The position numbers and the translations under genes were made by a program. This document shows positions 1 through 5,342 of a DNA stretch of 5,957 bases, one piece after another (the stretch's first letter is position 1; the number at the start of each line of letters is the position of its first letter). Under the pieces are notes generated by a model. It did no database searches. It was not told the origin of the DNA and saw only the letters and a program-made list of their open reading frames with translations. The stretch comes from Thermotogaceae bacterium (GTDB lineage Bacteria > Thermotogota > Thermotogae > Thermotogales > Thermotogaceae). The stretch lies in the NCBI GenBank assembly GCA_027038385.1, contig JALVXE010000200.1:1-5957 (forward strand), in the 5' to 3' direction.

Positions 1-44
1 GTAAAGGAATGATCTGCCACGACATGCCCTAAAACTAGATGCAT
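1..44 (-). CDS. Possible start of a further gene, partial (3' end outside window)
   Basis: An ATG at 44-42 opens a frame of 14 codons that runs off the window edge without a stop (reads M-H-L-V-L-G-H-V-V-A-D-H-S-F). It would start five bases after the RND exporter stop codon, in keeping with the tight packing of the upstream genes. Against it, 14 codons is too short to mean much, and the nearest purine-rich GAGGG (65-61) is about 16 bases upstream, too far for a normal Shine-Dalgarno site. No family can be assigned. It is recorded only so that the end of the window is not left undescribed. Confidence 0.2.
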   Translation of the reverse strand, partial: MHLVLGHVVADHSF

Positions 45-49
45 GTTTA

Positions 50-2380
50 TCAAGTCTTATCCCTCCTCTTGTCTATCATAGGCAAAAATACGAATACAGT
101 CAAAAGGAAACTCATTATAAGAGCTATCGCCACGGAGATTCCAAACTCTCTGAGGAGTCTTCCCCTGGAGAAAGCGAGACTGCCAAACGCTATAGCAGTG
201 GTCAATATGGAAACCGATATGGCCTTCTCGGTTTTTATCAAATTTTCCCTTGGATGTCCCACGATGTGATTCAAATGTATCATACCGTCAACCCCTATTC
301 CGAACATTATCGGTATGACTAGCAGAGTCATGAAGGAAGCCCTTATGTTCATAAAGTACAATATTCCAAACGTCGATATGGTGAAAAGGAGTATTACTAT
401 GAACATTTTCATAGTGGTTCTCAACGAGAGTGTACTGATGAGTACTATGAGAACGATCATTCCCCCTATGAGAAGAATGACCTTGGAAAGGGCCTTTTTC
501 ATGTCCCCCATGAGCTTGTACAGTATCGCTGGATATCCAAAGAAATCGTATCCACGGAAGTCCTTCTTGAGAGAATCGTAGACGGTTTTTAGGTTGTTGT
601 TCACGTACAGGTCAACGTTTGACTTCGCGTATGCTAGATAGTAGGTCTTACCCCCATAATTCATGAAGAACATTGGAAGATCTCTCTCCATCTCATTCAA
701 TATAACGCTGAAGTTACTCGATTCCCTGACGAGTTTTATCATCTCTAAAGTCTGTTTGTATATCCCTATCCTTCTCAGTACAGTAACTAGGAACGGATTT
801 CTTATCACTTCACTCAGAGGTCCGTAATACCTTGAAACTTCCTTTGCAGATTTTTCTGAAAAACCTTCAATGATGGTGGTAAGTGAAGTGACTGAGGATA
901 TGTACGGATTTTCCTTGAGCTTTTTTGTCAAATCATCGAGCTTGTCGAAATCTGTGGTTCCAAGGACCACCTCACCAACTCCAAAGCCTGGGAACTCCTT
1001 CTCGAGGAATTTCCACGTCGTGTACGACTCAGAGTTTTTCGGTATGAGCCCTGGAGGTGTGTACCAGAAAACGCTTATATTGAGTATTCCAAAATAACTC
1101 AGAACGAGAGATACAGTTAAGAAACCTACAAAAGAAGGACGCTTTTTCCTGGCAAAATCAAGATACCTTATACTCAGATCGTAGAGTTTGAACTCATGTA
1201 CTTTCCCTCTTCTGAGCATCAGGAGGGACGGCAGAAATATGTACATCACCAGAAAGTAAACCCCTATCCCCAAGGAGGCCATCGCCCCCATTTGGGAGAA
1301 AGCGGGAGAATCACTTGCGAGCATCGTTAGAAAGGCACTAACAGTTGTCAAGGCCGAGTAAAAGGAAGGCTTTAAGGTTTCCTGGAGAGACTCCTTTAGG
1401 GCGTCAAGCGGTTCGAGACCTTTCAGGGTGAAGTGGTTGAACTTGGTCATTATGTGCACACCGAAATCTATTCCAAGACCCAGTATCATGGCGTTTATGA
1501 AGGAGGTTATTATGTTTATTTCCCCAAACGCCAAGTAGAATATCCCCATAGATATCGCCATGGCTATCACCATAGATAAAAACAGGTACACCACCCCGGC
1601 TACATTCCCAAGGGTTATGTAGAGTAAAAACGATATCACTATGAGTGAGAACATTGTTGTGAATACGAAGTCCTGTTTCACAGCCTTTGTGGATTCATAT
1701 GTACTCATGGGGGAACCGGTGAAATCGATTTCCATACCGCATTTCTTCTCAATCCGGTTTGAGATGGATTTCAAGCTCTCAATCGCCTTGGATGTCTTGC
1801 TAACATCGGTTATATCGGATTTGAGCATGAAGTTCATCACTATCGCATTTTTATCCGGCGATATGAGTATGTACTCGTTAAAACCGCTTCTTTTTTCGTA
1901 CTCTTCAACGTACTTGGTTAACTTTCCGAGTACGATTCCCATGGACTTCCACATTTTAAAATCCGTGGGGTTTCCGTACATCCCGCTCTTGACCAAGGAT
2001 ATCAAGGGTGTGATAATTCTGGGATCTCCCGAGAAAACGCCGTACTTTATGAATATCTCGGGGTTATCAAATCGCATCGCACCCTTGACGTACTCAGTCC
2101 TCAAGAATTCCCTCATCAGCTCTTTTAGAACTTCCTTGCCCCTTTCAACCTTTCCACCCGTTCGAAGGACGACCGTGAGTATGTTGCTGGCGGATTTCTC
2201 GTTCAGAAACTTTATCATTCTCCTATATTCGGGCGTGTTCGTTGACACGAGACCAGTTAGATCTGGGTTCACCCTCATGTATCTGAACCCTATGTATCCT
2301 AAAGCTACTGCAGCAATCAGGAACAGGATTATGTTGAGTTTCATCTTGCTACGTATGAAACTAACAAACTTCTCAACCAC
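50..2380 (-). CDS. RND/MMPL superfamily exporter (COG1033 type), two-repeat, 12 TM
   Basis: A 776-residue inner-membrane exporter of the RND superfamily, complete. Each half has one TM helix, a large extracytoplasmic loop, then five TM helices. First half: TM1 about 14-34, loop 36-236, TM2-TM6 about 237-390. Second half: TM7 about 416-434, loop 438-626, TM8-TM12 about 630-766. The family signature occurs in the fourth helix of each half: GLGIDFGVHI at 301-310 and GIGVDGMIHL at 694-703, with Asp305 and Asp698 as likely proton-relay residues. This arrangement is that of MMPL and sterol-sensing-type exporters, which use the proton gradient to move lipids or other hydrophobic compounds; the substrate here is unknown. 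The chosen start is GTG at 2380, because GGGAG lies 8 bases upstream and the extra N-terminal stretch VEKFVSFIRSK resembles the cytoplasmic helix that usually precedes TM1. An ATG at 2344, which forms an ATGA overlap with the upstream gene, is the alternative and would give 764 residues. It is the last confident gene of the operon. Confidence 0.9.
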   Translation of the reverse strand: MVEKFVSFIRSKMKLNIILFLIAAVALGYIGFRYMRVNPDLTGLVSTNTPEYRRMIKFLNEKSASNILTVVLRTGGKVERGKEVLKELMREFLRTEYVKGAMRFDNPEIFIKYGVFSGDPRIITPLISLVKSGMYGNPTDFKMWKSMGIVLGKLTKYVEEYEKRSGFNEYILISPDKNAIVMNFMLKSDITDVSKTSKAIESLKSISNRIEKKCGMEIDFTGSPMSTYESTKAVKQDFVFTTMFSLIVISFLLYITLGNVAGVVYLFLSMVIAMAISMGIFYLAFGEINIITSFINAMILGLGIDFGVHIMTKFNHFTLKGLEPLDALKESLQETLKPSFYSALTTVSAFLTMLASDSPAFSQMGAMASLGIGVYFLVMYIFLPSLLMLRRGKVHEFKLYDLSIRYLDFARKKRPSFVGFLTVSLVLSYFGILNISVFWYTPPGLIPKNSESYTTWKFLEKEFPGFGVGEVVLGTTDFDKLDDLTKKLKENPYISSVTSLTTIIEGFSEKSAKEVSRYYGPLSEVIRNPFLVTVLRRIGIYKQTLEMIKLVRESSNFSVILNEMERDLPMFFMNYGGKTYYLAYAKSNVDLYVNNNLKTVYDSLKKDFRGYDFFGYPAILYKLMGDMKKALSKVILLIGGMIVLIVLISTLSLRTTMKMFIVILLFTISTFGILYFMNIRASFMTLLVIPIMFGIGVDGMIHLNHIVGHPRENLIKTEKAISVSILTTAIAFGSLAFSRGRLLREFGISVAIALIMSFLLTVFVFLPMIDKRRDKT

Positions 2381-2751
2381 CCTTTCAACTCCCAGAACAC
2401 CATGAACATCACGAAAGATCTAGCGGTGAAGATCGGTATGGACACGTCCCCGAGACATAGGTACTCCATCGCGAGTGATGTCATGAACACGACCGTAAAG
2501 GCTACACCGAAGTTACCAAGGGCTGTGGAGAAAAACAACACAGCAGTTGGCAAGAACGTCCACGGTAGAAATACAACGAGATATCTCTCTTTGAACCTAC
2601 TCGTAAAGGCTATTCCAAACATGTACAGATTGATGAGCAAGAAGTAGAACACTACATCCCTTGGGCTCAATTTTGCCCCTATGCTCAGAAAAACCACGAT
2701 GTTCGTGAAAAAGACTATTGTGGGTATTGTGTAATAACTCCATTTGATCAT
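2341..2751 (-). CDS. Small multi-pass membrane protein, unknown function
   Basis: A 136-residue, strongly hydrophobic protein that I do not recognise. Hydrophobic segments at about residues 6-24, 32-50, 57-76, 80-99 and 106-120 suggest four or five membrane helices. Short polar links between them include AKLSPRD (26-32) and SRFKERY (51-57). The C-terminus is basic (KGWLRS, about 123-128), which would fit a cytoplasmic end by the positive-inside rule. There is no catalytic or metal-binding motif. Its ATG at 2751 overlaps the stop of the preceding gene as ATGA, and upstream there is only a weak GTGGTG match, so it is probably translated by coupling. Its end overlaps the RND exporter gene by 4 or 40 bases depending on the start of that gene. 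The position suggests an accessory subunit or partner of the exporter, but nothing in the sequence proves this. MreD/ECF-like small integral proteins have a comparable hydrophobic layout, but I see no diagnostic motif. Confidence 0.75.
   Translation of the reverse strand: MIKWSYYTIPTIVFFTNIVVFLSIGAKLSPRDVVFYFLLINLYMFGIAFTSRFKERYLVVFLPWTFLPTAVLFFSTALGNFGVAFTVVFMTSLAMEYLCLGDVSIPIFTARSFVMFMVFWELKGWLRSLLVSYVAR
2389..2393 (-). promoter_or_regulatory. Shine-Dalgarno site supporting the GTG start of the RND exporter
   Basis: GGGAG, within GGGAGTTGA, lies 8 bases before the GTG at 2380-2378. The alternative ATG at 2344-2342 is preceded by ACGTAGCAAG, which has no Shine-Dalgarno match. This favours the GTG start, although reinitiation at the ATGA overlap could also give the shorter protein. 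Confidence 0.55.
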
Positions 2752-3107
2752 TTCAAAAGCACCACTATCGAGTAAGAGATAATCCTAACCACATTGCGGT
2801 TTACGAATTCGTATTTCAAACCGAGTTTCTTCATCTTCAACATCACTTTTTCCTTATCAGCATTTTCTACAAGAAATCCCTCTCCTGAAATGTAACCTCC
2901 GAGTCTCAACAGTTCGTAGATGATTCTGTCTCTCGCGAAATCCGTCGATAACTTTTTGACCTTTTTCCAATACGGGTTTGAAACTACAACTTCGGGATTT
3001 TTCATCCTGAGCTCTGTTTCATCCCTCAGCGGTGAAAGGAAAAGTGATAGAACTCCAAGGAACACCGCCAGTGTGAATAGAAACACTTCCAACCCGTACC
3101 TAGTCAT
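2748..3107 (-). CDS. Small single-pass membrane protein, unknown function
   Basis: A 119-residue protein that I do not recognise. It has one N-terminal membrane segment (about residues 7-26, rich in Leu/Phe/Val) followed by a charged, soluble region (27-119). The soluble part contains a probable helix at 45-69 (KKVKKLSTDFARDRIIYELL), a turn (GGYISGEG, 70-77) and alternating segments that look like beta-alpha-beta elements: GFLVEN, a Lys-rich helix at 85-95, then KYEFVN and VVRIISYSIVVLL. This is the layout of a bitopic protein with a small alpha/beta domain, probably outside the cytoplasm. The ATG at 3107 overlaps the S41 protease stop as ATGA; the only purine match (AAGGG) is 2 bases before the start, too close to act normally, so translation is probably coupled. 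Its own stop overlaps the next gene in the same way. It could be a substrate, inhibitor or scaffold for the protease or part of the exporter; no function is assigned. Confidence 0.75.
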   Translation of the reverse strand: MTRYGLEVFLFTLAVFLGVLSLFLSPLRDETELRMKNPEVVVSNPYWKKVKKLSTDFARDRIIYELLRLGGYISGEGFLVENADKEKVMLKMKKLGLKYEFVNRNVVRIISYSIVVLLK

Positions 3108-4381
3108 TTCCCTTTGAGGATTACCTCTACGGCTTTCTTTATATACGGATCATCTGTGTCTACTTTTATCGTGTTCTTTGTGTAGTCTAAGACCTTCTTC
3201 TCAACTTCTCTCTTCTCCTCTCCTTTGACGACGATATCCGGTTCTATACCTTTGCCGTGTATGTCTTTTCCAGATGGTGTTATGTAGTGAGCTGTTGTCA
3301 GGTAGAGAATTCCACCGTTGCTCAGAGTAATGCCACTCTGGACCGATCCTTTCCCAAATGTTCTCTGACCTACTATCACAGCTCGCTTGTTATCCTTGAG
3401 TGCACCTGTGAGTATCTCAGCTCCAGAAGCCGATCCTCTGTTAACTAGGACGACTATATCTATATCCTTAGGAACGTCCAGATCCTTTCTGAATATGATC
3501 CTACTTCCGTACTTGTTAACTTTCACTATTCTGTTATTGACAACCTTGTATACCTCTTCTTCACCTTCGAAGTCTTTCACACTGACTATAACACCTTTGT
3601 CGAGAAACAGCCCAGCTGTTTTGACAGCTTGATCTAGGTATCCACCAGGATTGTCTCTCAGGTCTATTATCAGCGCTTTAATCCCCTTGTCTAGAAGATC
3701 CTTTACCGCATCTCTGAGTTCTGGATAAGTCTTGTCCATGAACTTTGTTATCTTCACATAGCCTATCTTTGAACTTCCCTGATCTATCAATCCTTCCCTA
3801 ACCGCAACTATCTGTATCTTCTCTCTGACTATCTCAAAGGTTAGAAGCTCTTTCACACCTTCTCGGTAAACTTTGAGGACAACCTTCGTTCCAGGTTTCC
3901 CTCTGAGTTTCTTCACAGCTTCCATGAAGGTCATATCGGATACGGGTTTTCCATCTATTTCGACTATCCTATCGCCTGACTTCAAGCCAGCTCTCCATGC
4001 TGGTGTTCCGTACATCGGTGCAACTACTTCAACTGCCTTCATCTCGCCATCCCAGGCGACCTCCATTCCAAGTCCTCCATACTCTCCGGACATCTCTATC
4101 TCCTCGTCCTCCAGCATTTCTGGACTCACGTAGTGCGTGAACTTGTCTGGAAGGCCACTGAGCATTCCCTCTATGGCGTGATCGACGAGTTTTTCGTAGT
4201 CGACTTTGTTTCTCTCGTAATAGTAGTTATTTATGGCGTTCAAGGATTCGTATATTGGTGTCAGGTACTTTATGAGTTTATCGTTGGACACCTTCCCCGC
4301 TGCTGATAAAGTCCAACCGAGTGCCATGGATACTATGGCAACCAAAAGAAATTTCAGAAAGTTTTTCCTATCCCTTCTCAT
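3104..4381 (-). CDS. ctpA: S41 family carboxy-terminal processing protease with PDZ domain
   Basis: A 425-residue envelope serine protease of the CtpA/CtpB/Prc family, complete and of usual length. Residues 2-10 are basic and 9-28 form a hydrophobic helix, so the protein is exported and either anchored or cleaved near TLSAAG. Residues about 35-95 are the helical N-terminal part. The PDZ domain spans about 97-185, with the peptide-carboxylate loop at YGGLGMEV (101-108) and RAGLKSGDRIVEIDGKPV at 130-147. The S41 catalytic domain follows: DLRDNPGGYLDQAV (240-253), GSASGAEI (316-323) with the nucleophile inferred as Ser319, TFGKGSVQ (341-348) with general base Lys344 and Gln348, and the closing TPSGKDIHGKGIEPD block (368-382). 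The Ser-Lys spacing of 25 and Lys-Gln of 4 match the known Ser/Lys dyad of the family. Known members trim the C-termini of exported proteins or cleave regulators. The ATG at 4381 has a strong Shine-Dalgarno site inside the end of the phosphodiesterase gene, with a 14-base overlap. The gene symbol is by family and not by proven orthology. Confidence 0.95.
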   Translation of the reverse strand: MRRDRKNFLKFLLVAIVSMALGWTLSAAGKVSNDKLIKYLTPIYESLNAINNYYYERNKVDYEKLVDHAIEGMLSGLPDKFTHYVSPEMLEDEEIEMSGEYGGLGMEVAWDGEMKAVEVVAPMYGTPAWRAGLKSGDRIVEIDGKPVSDMTFMEAVKKLRGKPGTKVVLKVYREGVKELLTFEIVREKIQIVAVREGLIDQGSSKIGYVKITKFMDKTYPELRDAVKDLLDKGIKALIIDLRDNPGGYLDQAVKTAGLFLDKGVIVSVKDFEGEEEVYKVVNNRIVKVNKYGSRIIFRKDLDVPKDIDIVVLVNRGSASGAEILTGALKDNKRAVIVGQRTFGKGSVQSGITLSNGGILYLTTAHYITPSGKDIHGKGIEPDIVVKGEEKREVEKKVLDYTKNTIKVDTDDPYIKKAVEVILKGK

Positions 4382-4928
4382 TCTTAAACACCTCCCTCAT
4401 TATCTCCGAACCATCAAGGCCCAATATCTGAACAGTCAAGTTATTTTCCTCGAAATCGAGTACAGAAAACGTTGGAGGAAAACCTCCCTTTGGAATACTC
4501 GGACTACCCGGGTTAACAACGATGATACCCGATTTCTTCTCGATCTTGGGTATGTGGGTGTGACCCCTAAGGAGTACATCCACACCGTGCTTTTTTGCAA
4601 AGCCGATTTCGTCATCCAAATCTTCGCCGTGCACCATGAGGACTTTCCAATCCCAAAAGGTCTGCTCTGCCACCTTTGGAATCTCTGGAATTCCGAGAAC
4701 CATGATATCGACGTCGGCATCGCAGTTTCCCCTGACGAAATCGATTCTGAAAACCTTCAGCTCCTCAGCTAAAGTTTTGGGATCGTATCCATCTGGAAGG
4801 GGGTTCCTTGGGCCGTGGTACAGTACATCTCCAAGGTGTAGAAACAGATTGTTTTTTCCCACCAATTTCACGATACTTTGCCAAGCTACAACAGAACCAT
4901 GCGTATCCGATACCACGACAACCCTCAT
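4368..4928 (-). CDS. yfcE: YfcE-type metal-dependent phosphodiesterase
   Basis: A 186-residue cytoplasmic calcineurin-like phosphoesterase, complete; E. coli YfcE is of almost the same length. The dinuclear-metal motifs are all present and in order: SDTHG (7-11, Asp8 and His10), LGDVLYHGPRN (32-42, Asp34), RGNCD (66-70, Asn68), VHGED (99-103, His100) and RGHTHIP (121-127, His123 and His125). The blocks GDVLYHGPRNPLPDGYDP and NPGSPSIPKGG (139-149) are specific to the YfcE branch as I know it, rather than to the wider MJ0936-like group. YfcE hydrolyses artificial phosphodiester substrates with Mn2+; its natural substrate is not settled. The ATG at 4928 overlaps the thioesterase stop as ATGA and has GAGGTGA upstream. 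The 3' end overlaps the protease gene by 14 bases. Its job in an otherwise envelope-related operon is unknown. Confidence 0.93.
   Translation of the reverse strand: MRVVVVSDTHGSVVAWQSIVKLVGKNNLFLHLGDVLYHGPRNPLPDGYDPKTLAEELKVFRIDFVRGNCDADVDIMVLGIPEIPKVAEQTFWDWKVLMVHGEDLDDEIGFAKKHGVDVLLRGHTHIPKIEKKSGIIVVNPGSPSIPKGGFPPTFSVLDFEENNLTVQILGLDGSEIMREVFKNEKG
4389..4396 (-). promoter_or_regulatory. Strong Shine-Dalgarno site of the S41 protease gene
   Basis: GGGAGGTG, with the GGAGG core 9 bases before the ATG at 4381-4379. It lies inside the last codons of the phosphodiesterase gene and fixes the protease start. It should allow independent initiation, in contrast to the two weakly primed genes that follow. 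Confidence 0.8.
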
Positions 4929-5329
4929 ACCTTCACCTCTTTCAAAAGTACGTAGGTTCCCTTACCTTCAGCATGGATTTTTCCTTTTCTCTTCACATAT
5001 CCCTTGGCCACAGCTTTTCTTCTGTTGAATTCTACCACCTCTGCACCTATCTCGTATTCTTCGCCTATCTTCACCGGTTTTTTAAACCTGATCGTGAGCT
5101 CAGCGGTGACTCCCGTCTTTCCAGTTGCCGATCCGACCGCGTAAGCCATCACTTCGTCTATGGCGGCGGTTATTATTCCTCCATGTACTATTCCGTTCCA
5201 ACCTTGGAATATCTCCCTGAAAACGGTTTTCGCCTCCGCCTTCCCACTGGAATGTGATATGTCGAGTTTGAGGCCACATTCGTTTTTCTTTCCGCACCCG
5301 AAACACATATCTGAGAATTTCAGATCCAT
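4925..5329 (-). CDS. PaaI-like hotdog-fold thioesterase
   Basis: A 134-residue single-domain hotdog protein, likely an acyl-CoA thioesterase working as a dimer or tetramer in the cytoplasm. The active-site block is WNGIVHGGIITAAIDEVM (44-61): the HGG (49-51) opens the central helix and Asp58 is nine residues after His49, the same spacing as the HGG and catalytic Asp in human THEM2. The second half (about 73-130) has the expected beta strands, with ELTIRFKKPVKIGEEYEI resembling the PaaI/YbgC strand pattern. The N-terminus carries CFGCGKKNECGL (9-20), a CxxC plus a third Cys that is common in one PaaI subgroup. The start is the ATG at 5329, which has a perfect Shine-Dalgarno site; a frame extension to 5386 would add 19 unlikely residues inside the permease gene. 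The stop overlaps the yfcE-like start (ATGA). The acyl substrate cannot be read from the sequence. Confidence 0.9.
   Translation of the reverse strand: MDLKFSDMCFGCGKKNECGLKLDISHSSGKAEAKTVFREIFQGWNGIVHGGIITAAIDEVMAYAVGSATGKTGVTAELTIRFKKPVKIGEEYEIGAEVVEFNRRKAVAKGYVKRKGKIHAEGKGTYVLLKEVKV
4933..4939 (-). promoter_or_regulatory. Shine-Dalgarno site of the yfcE-like gene
   Basis: GAGGTGA encoded by the last sense codons of the thioesterase gene (Glu-Val-Lys), 4 bases before the ATG at 4928-4926. Together with the ATGA overlap this fixes the start of the phosphodiesterase. Confidence 0.7.
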
Positions 5330-5333
5330 TATG

Positions 5334-5342
5334 TCACCTCCT
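5334..5342 (-). promoter_or_regulatory. Perfect Shine-Dalgarno site of the thioesterase gene, containing the permease stop codon
   Basis: AGGAGGTGA matches the full bacterial anti-Shine-Dalgarno sequence. The GGAGG core ends 7 bases before the ATG at 5329-5327. The last three bases, TGA (5336-5334), are also the stop codon of the upstream permease, so a ribosome terminating there sits on the binding site of the next gene. This decides the 5329 start. Confidence 0.85.

Noticed and set aside
22..46. Inverted repeat ACATGC / GCATGT after the RND stop codon as a terminator
   Set aside because: The stem is only 6 bp with a 13-base loop and no T-run follows on the minus strand, so it does not look like an intrinsic terminator.
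1641..2405. Plus-strand open frame of 254 codons opposite the RND gene
   Set aside because: It lies entirely antisense to a protein with clear RND motifs, has no recognisable domain, and its composition is what a reversed membrane-protein gene gives.
4352..4381. Twin-arginine signal in the protease N-terminus (MRRDRKNFLK)
   Set aside because: The spacing between the Arg pair and FLK does not fit S/T-R-R-x-F-L-K; an ordinary Sec signal or anchor is more likely.
4233..4772. Plus-strand open frame of 179 codons opposite the protease and phosphodiesterase genes
   Set aside because: It spans the junction of two well-supported minus-strand genes and shows no family motif; it is a chance antisense frame.
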